Below, in pieces: positions 52,086 to 60,427 of a stretch of DNA of 64,000 bases (positions are counted from its first letter, which is position 1; every line of letters begins with the position of its first letter). The notes under the pieces are model-generated. The model ran no database searches. It was given only the letters and a program-made list of their open reading frames with translations, and was not told where the DNA came from. The DNA is from an uncultured bacterium (GTDB lineage Bacteria; Cyanobacteriota; Vampirovibrionia; Gastranaerophilales; Gastranaerophilaceae). Made by a program: the position numbers and the translations under genes. The stretch is taken from NCBI GenBank assembly GCA_949282195.1, contig CASDOW010000008.1:18907-82906 (forward strand), read 5' to 3'.

Positions 52086-54001
52086 ATAAAAATATTTTAA
52101 AACTTTTTTTGGTCTTATTTATTTTTATAATTTCATTGTTGTTATTTAATAATTGTTGGAAGATAACCTTTTCAGCGGATGTTGCAGATAATATGCAAGA
52201 TGTATGCTCTATTGAGTATGTGCGCTTTGGTAAGATAAAACAGAAACAATGCAAGATAACAAACAATCATTTTTCTGTCAAATTAACTCTAAACACAAAT
52301 AGTATCTTTGTTAAAAATTCTGATTTACTTAATTTAAAAAATATAAAATTAGATTCTTATAAGCTTAATTCCTTAAATGACTTTGAGCATGCAAAAATAC
52401 ATCTATTAAAAATATATAACATTGTTTTTGTTGCTGCGTCATTTTTGTTAAGTTTTTGTTTTTGTTTTTTATTTTTTTATTATAAAAAAACCCTTTTCCT
52501 TGTAAAAGAAATAATTAAAAATATAGAAAAAATAAATTTAAACGCTTTTTTGTTTTATTTATCTTTGGCTTTTTCTTTTGCTTTGTTTATAAAGTTTATA
52601 CATTGTCCTATACTGGAATACCATGGGTTTAGACAGACGCAGACCGCAATAAGCTCTTATTACCTGATTAATAATTTATCTTTAGATAGTATTTTAAACT
52701 ATGAAACTCCTGTGTTAGGTTATCCGTATTCAATTCCTTTTGAATTTCCGATATATCAAGTAATTTGCGCATTATTGACTCAAATTGTAAAATTGGATTT
52801 ATCTGTCGCCGGCAGATTGGTATCTTATGTTTTTACAATAGCCTCTTTATATCCAATATATTTAATATCAAAAAAAATAAAAGATGATATAAATCTGTTT
52901 TATATTATAGGTATTTTATTTGTATGTTCCCCATTGTATATTTTCTGGGGAAAAACTTTTATGATTGAAACCATTACTCTTTTCTTTGGGCTGATGTTTT
53001 TGGCTAATTTTATTGAATATTTGTGTTCAGGAAAAAATATAAATTTATTTAATCTTTTTTTATTTTCGCTATTATGCGGATTGAGTAAAATTACGACGCT
53101 ATTTGGTTTTTGTATTGTTGCGGGAATTTATTTCTTGTATCAATGTTTCAAAAACAAAATAAATATTAAGCAGATTGTGTCTGTTGTTTTGGGCATGCTT
53201 GTCTCGTTAATTATTTCATACTTATGGGTGCATTATAGTGATACTGTTAAATTATTAAATCCAATAGCTTATCCTTTAACCTCGAAAAATTTGGCATTTT
53301 GGAACTATGGTACTTTACAACAACGCTTTTCATTAGATTTTTACAAGGTAATTTTTACAAGAATGTTGCCGGATATTTTGGGTAGTTTTGTAATATTTAT
53401 TCTTGCGGTTATAGCTTCTTTTAAAACATCAAAAGCTAATTTCAAAATCGCATATTTATGCTTGGGTGCTTTTTTTGGTGTACTTATTGTATTTACTAAT
53501 TTGCATTATGTTCATAATTATTATCAAACGTCAATTGGTATATTTTTAATATTATTTGTAGGGTTGATATTTTATGATGTTTTTTCCAAAAGAAAAATTT
53601 TATATTTTGGTTTAATATTTTTGACTTTATGTTTTATGGTTTATAGAAATATGTCAAGTTTAGTTTTTTATGAATATGCTTTAAGTAATCCTATTTTAAA
53701 GGTTGGCGAATTTATCGATAAGAATATCGAAAATGGTGAATTGCTTGTTGTGGGACTAGATTGGAGTTCTGAAATCCATTATTATTCTAAAAGAAAAGGT
53801 ATAGCTTTGCCAAGATGGAAAGAATTTGCTTTGTCAGATGTATTAAAAACCGATAATAATGATATTTATAAATGTATTGTTGTTGTTCCGGGTATTACAG
53901 TCCAAGAGCAAAAATTAGTAACTGATATTTTGGAATATAAAAAACCAAAAAAAATGCAGGTTGTGGATAATTTTAAAATTTATTATGATTTTTATAATTA
54001 A
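52070..54001 (+). CDS. Membrane glycosyltransferase of GT-C type
   Basis: A 643-aa, strongly hydrophobic protein with about ten or more transmembrane helices. It has an N-terminal outside domain (~30-110) and an H-x-FRQTQTAISSYYLINN segment after TM2, typical of the conserved loop in ArnT/PMT-like GT-C enzymes. The C-terminal ~120 residues look soluble. It would use the polyprenyl-phosphate sugar made by the previous gene to modify surface glycan in the periplasm. A close family is not recognised. Confidence 0.75.
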   Translation: MVSWLNKNILKLFLVLFIFIISLLLFNNCWKITFSADVADNMQDVCSIEYVRFGKIKQKQCKITNNHFSVKLTLNTNSIFVKNSDLLNLKNIKLDSYKLNSLNDFEHAKIHLLKIYNIVFVAASFLLSFCFCFLFFYYKKTLFLVKEIIKNIEKINLNAFLFYLSLAFSFALFIKFIHCPILEYHGFRQTQTAISSYYLINNLSLDSILNYETPVLGYPYSIPFEFPIYQVICALLTQIVKLDLSVAGRLVSYVFTIASLYPIYLISKKIKDDINLFYIIGILFVCSPLYIFWGKTFMIETITLFFGLMFLANFIEYLCSGKNINLFNLFLFSLLCGLSKITTLFGFCIVAGIYFLYQCFKNKINIKQIVSVVLGMLVSLIISYLWVHYSDTVKLLNPIAYPLTSKNLAFWNYGTLQQRFSLDFYKVIFTRMLPDILGSFVIFILAVIASFKTSKANFKIAYLCLGAFFGVLIVFTNLHYVHNYYQTSIGIFLILFVGLIFYDVFSKRKILYFGLIFLTLCFMVYRNMSSLVFYEYALSNPILKVGEFIDKNIENGELLVVGLDWSSEIHYYSKRKGIALPRWKEFALSDVLKTDNNDIYKCIVVVPGITVQEQKLVTDILEYKKPKKMQVVDNFKIYYDFYN

Positions 54002-54016
54002 GAATGGCGGGCAAGT

Positions 54017-54427
54017 TTGAATGTAGCAATATTAAAGTCAAAAATACATAAATACAAAAGCTCTTTTTTAAAATATTTTTTTGCAGGTGGTTTGTGCGCA
54101 CTTGTGAATTGGTTTGTATTTTATGTTTTTAACACAAAAAGCTGTATGGATTATTTGTCTTCAGGCATAATTGCTTTTTTGGTGTCAAACAGTTTAAATT
54201 TTGTGTTATGTAAATTGATTTTTAAATCAAGAGGAATTAAAAAGCGAATTGAATTTGTCCTTGTTACTTTTGCCAGTGTTATTGCATTAGTTATTGATTT
54301 ATGTACAATGATTGTTTTTATCGATTTTTTAAATATATTGCCTTTGATTGCAAAAATTTTGGGCACAGGCTTTGCTTTTATTTTTAATTACGCATTCAGA
54401 CAATTTTATATATTTAGCAAGGTGTGA
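54017..54427 (+). CDS. GtrA-like membrane protein
   Basis: The 136-aa protein has four transmembrane helices and the GtrA pattern: FLKYFFAGGLCALVNWFVFY, SNSLNFVLCKLIF and IFNYAFRQFYIF. GtrA is thought to flip polyprenyl-phosphate sugars to the periplasm. Start TTG 54017. It closes the operon and completes the GtrB-GtrC-GtrA-like trio. Confidence 0.85.
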   Translation: MNVAILKSKIHKYKSSFLKYFFAGGLCALVNWFVFYVFNTKSCMDYLSSGIIAFLVSNSLNFVLCKLIFKSRGIKKRIEFVLVTFASVIALVIDLCTMIVFIDFLNILPLIAKILGTGFAFIFNYAFRQFYIFSKV

Positions 54428-54519
54428 TTTGAATTTTGCAATTTGTATAAAAAAATTATAAAATATTTTTATTTGGTTAATTTTACTTATCATTACTTCA
54501 TTGTCGATATATCTTGTAA

Positions 54520-54654
54520 AACAAAGCAAGGAATGAAATTGAAAAAATTGAAGATATAAAAGTCGCTTTTTTAGAACCTGCAATTAATAAGGGTTTAAAC
54601 GCGTGCGTTGACACAATAGCTCGAATGACTCCGGATAATTTTATTGCGGTTTAG
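54520..54654 (+). pseudogene. Remnant reading frame upstream of the 54681 gene
   Basis: An open stretch of ~44 codons, after a TAA and without any start codon. It encodes EIEKIEDIKVAFLEPAINKG and then DTIARMTPDNFIAV, ending in TAG. The continuing frame after it (starting about 54650) leads in frame to the 54681 gene, so one indel here may have split a single longer gene. No homologue is recognised. Confidence 0.4.
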
Positions 54655-54680
54655 ATATAAAATTTCGACGTGACAGGTCT

Positions 54681-54974
54681 TTGTTCAAAAAGCCTCAATA
54701 TTATCTTGATGTTGTGACAGAACACGTCGGCAGTTCTAAGAGTAACAAAGATTCTTCTGGGGTTGTTAAGCATAAATATCGAGTTGATTTACCACGTGAC
54801 AATTATATGGGTAGGTCTATTGCTGAAATAATGTCAAAGTCTCTATTTGAAATGGTTGTTAATGCAGTAATGGCCGGAAATCCTTATGAAACCAATTTTG
54901 AGGCTCTATTACAATATAAATACAGAACTGACAATAAAACAACCACACAGGCAATATTTGATAATTTGATTTAA
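54681..54974 (+). CDS. Hypothetical small protein, possibly the 3' part of a split gene
   Basis: A 97-aa reading frame with only a weak TTG start (54681) and no ribosome site. It is open upstream through RRDRSLFKKPQYYL in frame, which suggests that the true N-terminus was lost. It encodes a helix/strand mixture with KYRVDLPRDNYMGRSIAEIM. Function and family unknown. Confidence 0.45.
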   Translation: MFKKPQYYLDVVTEHVGSSKSNKDSSGVVKHKYRVDLPRDNYMGRSIAEIMSKSLFEMVVNAVMAGNPYETNFEALLQYKYRTDNKTTTQAIFDNLI

Positions 54975-54995
54975 TATTATTTTAGGAAAAATTAT

Positions 54996-55493
54996 ATGAA
55001 AATTAACACAGTAAATACTACCACTCCATTTTATGGAACAGTAATATATAATGATAGAGCAAAGCTTGCAAGCCAAATTGAAGATTATTCATTTATTTAT
55101 GAGATATACCACAGTACTAATTTGTCGTTTAATGCAAGCCAAGCTCATGCATTTGTATGTGCATTTAATAAACTTAAGGATGATATTGAAACTAATACTC
55201 CGGATTCTTTTGTTTGTTCAATAGACTCATATAATGACAAAACTAACAATTTTGGTTTTGGAGTTTTAATCAGTTGCTTTGACAGTGAAAAAAAAGACGA
55301 GGCCAGCTTTGATTTTTCTCTAAATGGACGCGATTTAAAATACAATGGTGCCGCTAGTTGTTGCAAATGGATAAGAACCGTATTTGAAAAGTACACAAAA
55401 CGAATAATGGGGTATGCTAATTTTGAAGGTGATAGACAAGCGGCTGCTGAATTAAATTATGCTGACTATAAGTCTTTAAAAGACAATAACTAA
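54996..55493 (+). CDS. Hypothetical protein
   Basis: A 165-aa protein with ATG 54996 and a TAGGAAAA site. Its N-terminus MKINTVNTTTPFYGTVIYND resembles the short MKIN.../F-G leader seen in other proteins of this genome (4822, 19905). The rest is mixed alpha/beta with SCCKWIRTVFEKYTK. No signal peptide or known motif. It is the last gene before the defence island. Confidence 0.6.
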   Translation: MKINTVNTTTPFYGTVIYNDRAKLASQIEDYSFIYEIYHSTNLSFNASQAHAFVCAFNKLKDDIETNTPDSFVCSIDSYNDKTNNFGFGVLISCFDSEKKDEASFDFSLNGRDLKYNGAASCCKWIRTVFEKYTKRIMGYANFEGDRQAAAELNYADYKSLKDNN

Positions 55494-55573
55494 AATTCTC
55501 GTCGACTCGAAGTTTTTGTTTTTAATCTCTAAGATTTTGAAATAAATTTGAGATAACATCCCGAACGGGCACT

Positions 55574-55599
55574 AAAAAAGAGAGCTTTGATTGCTCTCT
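55574..55599 (-). terminator. Minus-strand Rho-independent terminator
   Basis: On the minus strand AGAGAGC and GCTCTCT form a 7-bp stem with a 7-base loop followed by five T. No minus-strand gene is found upstream of it, which suggests a short untranslated RNA. Confidence 0.5.
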
Positions 55600-55628
55600 A
55601 TTAAAATTGGGCCCGGAGACTCTGCCGA

Positions 55629-55653
55629 GAAAAAAGACTAAATGTCTTTTTTC
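55629..55653. repeat. Perfect 10-bp hairpin
   Basis: GAAAAAAGAC, a TAAAT loop and GTCTTTTTTC make a perfect inverted repeat. It lacks a following T run on either strand long enough to call it a terminator with confidence. It may be part of a structured RNA. Confidence 0.5.
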
Positions 55654-56011
55654 GAGAGGGCAAAAGCGAAGCGGTTTGTAAATTAACATGAGAAAACAGA
55701 AAAAGTAACAAAATACGACAGAAATTTTACAAAAATATCTTATTAATCTTTTTTACAATAAACAACATTGTATAGCATATATAAATCATCAGGGGGATAA
55801 AAAACAATTTGGGGAATTTATAAAAACTCTAGACCTTTTACATTTCGAGGAAAACGTAAAAACTTATTTGTACAAATCCCCACCTCCTTCGATAATTCAT
55901 TTCTTAAGTTACTAATACTTTTTTATAAATTATGTATTAATAATAAAAATCTTTTGATCTTGTTTGTTATATAATGCTCTTAGAGTTTCTAATTAATTTG
56001 GAAGTATTATA

Positions 56012-56983
56012 GTGAATAAAGCATTATATTCTACAAAACTTGGTAAATACTATATTGCTAAATGCGAAGATTTTATCAAACATTCAAAATTGCAAGGAAA
56101 GGTTCAATTAATTTTAACGTCTCCACCTTTTCCGCTTAATAAAAAGAAGAAATATGGGAATTTTTGTGGCGAAGAATACAAATCTTGGTTTGTCAGTCTA
56201 GCCCCATTATTTGAAAGTTTATTAACTGATGATGGTTCAATCGTAATAGAAATGGGGAATTCCTGGGAAAAAGGACGCCCCATACAATCTTTACTTCATT
56301 TAAAATCGTTGATGGAATTTGTTGAAAATAAAGACGCAAATTTAAGGTTGTGTCAAGAATTTATCTGTTATAATCCTGCTAGATTACCATCACCAGCCGA
56401 ATGGGTGACAGTAAAAAAAATACGCGCAATTGATAGTTTTACACATATTTGGTGGATGTCAAAAAATGATTATCCTAAAGCAAATAATCAAAGAATTTTA
56501 AGACCATATAGCAAAAGTATGCAAAAATTACTTTCGAGTGGAAAATATAATGCCGGAGCAAGACCTTCAGAACATAAAATAAGTGAAAAAAGTTTTTTGA
56601 AAGAAAACAAGGGAAGTATATCGCACAATGTTTTAGAGCTTTCTTCTATTAACGGAGATGATTTAAGGTTACCATATTCCATGTTAAGTATTGCAAATAC
56701 AAAATCAAACGATTTTTATACTAGAACCTGTAAAAAACGTGGTTTTACACCTCATCCAGCTAGGATGCCATTAGAATTAGCCAGTTTTTTTATTGATTTT
56801 TTAACCGACGAGGGTGATATAGTATTCGATCCTTTTGGTGGTAGTAATACTACAGGTTTTTGTGCAGAAAAAGCTAATAGAAAATGGATCAGCATAGAAG
56901 CGAATGAAGATTATGGTAAACAATCCATGATTAGATTTGAAGATCCCTCGATAAAAACAAAAATTAAAACAAATATGGAGTGA
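56012..56983 (+). CDS. Site-specific DNA methyltransferase (N4/N6, beta-type order)
   Basis: The 323-aa protein has catalytic motif IV LILTSPPF (residues 33-40; TSPP form typical of N4-cytosine or some N6-adenine enzymes). Motif I is at the C-terminus (VFDPFGGSNTTGFCAEKA, ~270-287), so the order is IV...I, the beta group. A target-recognition region lies between. Start GTG 56012 with GGAAG upstream. It begins a three-gene operon with herA and nurA (4-12 base spacing), so it probably marks host DNA for that system. Target base and site unknown. Confidence 0.85.
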   Translation: MNKALYSTKLGKYYIAKCEDFIKHSKLQGKVQLILTSPPFPLNKKKKYGNFCGEEYKSWFVSLAPLFESLLTDDGSIVIEMGNSWEKGRPIQSLLHLKSLMEFVENKDANLRLCQEFICYNPARLPSPAEWVTVKKIRAIDSFTHIWWMSKNDYPKANNQRILRPYSKSMQKLLSSGKYNAGARPSEHKISEKSFLKENKGSISHNVLELSSINGDDLRLPYSMLSIANTKSNDFYTRTCKKRGFTPHPARMPLELASFFIDFLTDEGDIVFDPFGGSNTTGFCAEKANRKWISIEANEDYGKQSMIRFEDPSIKTKIKTNME

Positions 56984-56987
56984 TGAG

Positions 56988-59000
56988 ATGAGTATTGTCG
57001 ATGAAATTAAAGTTATAGCAGATGTTGATATTTTTGAAACAGCAAAGAAAAAAGAACTATTTGTTGGTCGCCCTTATTATCTTGATTATGATAAAGCGTA
57101 CATTTTGATTACTGATGCTTGGAAAGAAAGAGTTGGTGGTGTCCCACAGGGCTGTTTTTTACTTGCATTTTATGAAAATTCAAAAGATAATGTTGAAGAA
57201 TGTTTATTGTTAAGAACTTTAAAGCCATCGAAATTACCTACAGATAATGCTGTAATATCATCAATGGTAGAATATTACAAGGACAATTTAAAAACATCTG
57301 GCAGTAATAATCAGTTAGATGATTATACAAAATATACTTTTAGTTTTTCTGGACTTGAATGCCGTATATTAGGAACATTTTATAAAGATCAAAAAGATAA
57401 CATAACTTTTGGAGCAGATGTGGAAAATTTTTATAGTGCACATAATTATGTAGTTTATAAGCCAACAGGTAAAGTTTTAGAAAAGATAGTTAATTTTCGC
57501 GAGGGTAACTCGGTTGTTGGTGGAAATAATGATGTAAAAATTGGTAAAGTAAGATATAGTTCAAGTTTACGTTTTCAAGGAAATGAACAGAATGTTCCAG
57601 TTTATATAACACCTCAAGATTTTTTGGGGAAGCGTACAGCGTTATTTGGTATGACAAGAACTGGTAAATCTAACACTGTAAAAAAAATTATAGATGCTAC
57701 AACAGAAATTAGCAAAAAAGCAAAACCTACAATTAAAAATACAAATATGTCTGTTGCTGATAATTTAAAATCATTTGATGATTATGGCAATCCAAAACTT
57801 CCCGTTGGTCAAATAATATTTGATATAAATGGTGAATATGCAAACGCAAATATGCAAGATTCAGGAACTGCAATCTTTGAAAAATACAAAGAACAGACCA
57901 CTAGGTACAGCGTGTTAGAAAAAGCAGATTTCAAAATTTTAAAATTAAATTTTTATAATGATATTGAGGCTGGCTTTGATTTAATATGTAATACATTAGA
58001 AAGTGAATCAGGCGATTATATTAAAAGTTTTCTTTCAATTGATTTTACGCAACCAGATCAAAATGAAAGTCGCAGTGATTATGTAAGATGGAATAGAAAA
58101 GTTGCGGCTTATAGATGCTGTCTCTATAAGGCCGGTTATACTGTTCCAAATAACTTCAAAGTATTTTTTCAAGGAAATAAAGATATTAATAATGCAATTA
58201 AAGAAAATGAAGAAATTGATCCAAATAAAGGAATTAGTATTGATGAGGCAGCATTATGGTTTACCTGGGTGGCAGAAAATTGTGATAATCATGAACTTTT
58301 CCGTAAATATAAAGCTAGTAATGGGCATGAATGGGTAGATGAAGATCTAAAAGCAATATTAGTTATGCTAACGCAAAAAAAAGATTTATCTGCAAAATCT
58401 AGAAATATTAGCGGTTATAAAAAAATTGTACCATTAAGCAAATATCACACCGCAACAACAGAAATTTCATTTGAAAAAGAAATCATTGAAGATTTAAGAA
58501 ATGGAAAAATTGTTATTATTGACTTATCACAGGGAGATCCTAAGATACAGCAAACATTCTCAGAAAGAATATGTAGAAGTATTTTTCAAGATTCTATGAA
58601 TGCGTTTGTAAATAATGTGCCAAATAATTTTATACAATTTTACTTTGAAGAAGCACATAACCTATTTCCCAAGAAAGATGATAAAGACTTAAGTCAAATA
58701 TATAATAGAATTGCAAAAGAAGGTGCAAAATTGAATTTGGGTATGATTTATGCAACACAAGAAGTAAGTTCTATTAGTTCTAACATTTTAAAAAATACTC
58801 AAAATTGGTTTATTGCACATTTGAATAACGATGACGAGATAAAAGAAATTCGTAAATTTTATGATTTTGAAGATTTTTGTGAAAGCTTAATCAAATATAG
58901 TTCAGGCAGTGATAAGGGATTTATTAGAATGAAGACTTATTCAAATGCCTTTATTGTTCCTGTTCAAATAGATAGATTTACTTCAGAAAGTTTTAATTAA
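56988..59000 (+). CDS. herA: HerA-like hexameric ATPase (DNA translocase)
   Basis: The 670-aa protein has a HerA/FtsK-superfamily core. After an N-terminal beta domain of ~210 residues comes Walker A GMTRTGKSNT (221-230), then the first Walker B-like GQIIFDINGEYAN (Asp279). A second acidic block FYFEEAHNLFP (~555) follows, with a YATQEVSSISSNILKNTQ sensor and a late DDEIKEIRKF. HerA proteins form hexamers that drive DNA through a NurA nuclease. A SIR2 or DUF4297 effector is not fused; the partner encoded next is NurA. The start has GGAGTGATGAG upstream. Confidence 0.88.
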   Translation: MSIVDEIKVIADVDIFETAKKKELFVGRPYYLDYDKAYILITDAWKERVGGVPQGCFLLAFYENSKDNVEECLLLRTLKPSKLPTDNAVISSMVEYYKDNLKTSGSNNQLDDYTKYTFSFSGLECRILGTFYKDQKDNITFGADVENFYSAHNYVVYKPTGKVLEKIVNFREGNSVVGGNNDVKIGKVRYSSSLRFQGNEQNVPVYITPQDFLGKRTALFGMTRTGKSNTVKKIIDATTEISKKAKPTIKNTNMSVADNLKSFDDYGNPKLPVGQIIFDINGEYANANMQDSGTAIFEKYKEQTTRYSVLEKADFKILKLNFYNDIEAGFDLICNTLESESGDYIKSFLSIDFTQPDQNESRSDYVRWNRKVAAYRCCLYKAGYTVPNNFKVFFQGNKDINNAIKENEEIDPNKGISIDEAALWFTWVAENCDNHELFRKYKASNGHEWVDEDLKAILVMLTQKKDLSAKSRNISGYKKIVPLSKYHTATTEISFEKEIIEDLRNGKIVIIDLSQGDPKIQQTFSERICRSIFQDSMNAFVNNVPNNFIQFYFEEAHNLFPKKDDKDLSQIYNRIAKEGAKLNLGMIYATQEVSSISSNILKNTQNWFIAHLNNDDEIKEIRKFYDFEDFCESLIKYSSGSDKGFIRMKTYSNAFIVPVQIDRFTSESFN

Positions 59001-59012
59001 TAGGTGTATAAA

Positions 59013-60344
59013 ATGAGTTACAATAATAAATATTCTAATAAACCTTTTGAATCTGCTAGTAAAACTAATCATACAAGCATTATTAATGATAAAGATGTAA
59101 AAAATTTCTTAAATAATTGTCATATTCCTTCATTTGATAAGGATATATCACAACATGCTTTGCAAAGTTATTTTCTTAAAGATCTTGATATAAATCCAAT
59201 AAAAAATATTATAGCTATAGACGGTGGTTTTACAGATGTTTTTGTAAGAAAAGAATTTCCTTCTTCTACAATTGCTTTTTTTCAATTTGGGGCTTTATTT
59301 TTTAAGTATCAGGATTTAATTGACATGGAAGAAAAACCTTTTATAGATCCAGATGATTTTTCTAAATTGCAAAATATGCAAAGAATAAAATTAGTTCTTC
59401 CTACAAAAGGAGTTACATTTAAAAATGAAATAGATCTAATAAACTCTGTTAGGAAATCTATATATGATTTTTTTGTCAATAATATTGAAAATCATGGTTT
59501 GATAAAAGCTTTAAAATGGTTAATATTTGAAGAATATAATGATAATAATGATATTAATTGGACTATCGCGCAATGTCCAAGTTGTTCAAAACCTATAACT
59601 TTTAAACGAAATGATTTATCTTCAGATTACACATTACACTGTCTTCACTGTAATGAAACTATATATTTAACAGATGTTTTTAGATTACATGAGGTTGTTG
59701 ATAATGAAATTGGTGCTGGCGGAATATTGGGTTATTTATGTACCACAATTGAACAGTTAATAATTGTTTATTTGATAAAAGAGATTCTTAACACAAAAGC
59801 AGATATATTAAAAGAAACATTAATAGTTAAAGATGGGCCATTGGCTTTTTTTGGACAAACTGCCAATATACATAAGCCAATGAAAAAACTAATAAAATAT
59901 TTAAATAAAAATTATACAATAAACTTAGTTGGTTTAGAAAAAAGTGGAGCTTTTGTTGAACATGCTGAAATGATAGCCGATAAATTAAAGAATAACCAAA
60001 TTGTATTACTGGGCAATAGTTACATATATAAATATATTTTACCAGGACAACCTAAACCAGGCTCTATTTATGGTGAAACTACATATTATAGTCATAAACT
60101 AATCTATAAATCTAAATATGATAATATATATATTGCTTCTATACCAACAATGGATTTAAAAGCTGAACCGAATTTATCTGATTATATAAATTTACCAATA
60201 GTATTAAATAATATTGCCTATTTAAAATGTGATTTATATTATAATTCTCTAGTTCCTGTTGTATTAGCTAATAAACTTGTTTCATTATCAGATCATCCTA
60301 GTGCTGATATATTAAAGAGTTTTGCTCAGCAAAATGTGCTATAA
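59013..60344 (+). CDS. nurA: NurA-type nuclease with inserted zinc ribbon
   Basis: A 443-aa protein from ATG 59013 (TAGGTG upstream). The NurA RNase H-like fold is shown by IIAIDGGF (Asp70), LIVKDGPLAFF (Asp274) and a Lys in VGLEKSGAF (310). A late PVVLANKLVSLSDHP block follows. Between them, C188/C191 and C210/C213 form a four-Cys zinc ribbon not normally drawn in archaeal NurA. NurA is a 5'-3' nuclease stimulated by HerA, encoded 12 bases upstream. Codon use is more AT-rich (many ATA) than the housekeeping genes, which suggests acquisition. Confidence 0.78.
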   Translation: MSYNNKYSNKPFESASKTNHTSIINDKDVKNFLNNCHIPSFDKDISQHALQSYFLKDLDINPIKNIIAIDGGFTDVFVRKEFPSSTIAFFQFGALFFKYQDLIDMEEKPFIDPDDFSKLQNMQRIKLVLPTKGVTFKNEIDLINSVRKSIYDFFVNNIENHGLIKALKWLIFEEYNDNNDINWTIAQCPSCSKPITFKRNDLSSDYTLHCLHCNETIYLTDVFRLHEVVDNEIGAGGILGYLCTTIEQLIIVYLIKEILNTKADILKETLIVKDGPLAFFGQTANIHKPMKKLIKYLNKNYTINLVGLEKSGAFVEHAEMIADKLKNNQIVLLGNSYIYKYILPGQPKPGSIYGETTYYSHKLIYKSKYDNIYIASIPTMDLKAEPNLSDYINLPIVLNNIAYLKCDLYYNSLVPVVLANKLVSLSDHPSADILKSFAQQNVL

Positions 60345-60427
60345 TAACATAATCTTAAATATTATCTTTTATAATAAGTAAAATAATTTAAAATCAATAC
60401 TATAGAGAAAATAATAGTTTAGTATTA

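Larger units (their letters stand above)
55494..56011. other. 518-base gap with strong hairpins before the defence island
   Basis: There is no credible ORF here. It contains a minus-strand terminator at 55574-55599, a GGGCCCGGAGACTC segment (55609-55622) that looks like the reverse complement of a tRNA 3' end, a perfect hairpin at 55629-55653, and an AT-rich end with TATAAT at 55970-55975 ahead of the methyltransferase. It could hold a small RNA on the minus strand or the edge of an integrated element. Confidence 0.5.

Noticed and set aside
54602..54640. TTGACA with GATAAT downstream as a promoter
   Set aside because: The spacer is 20 bases, too long, and the segment reads as coding sequence.
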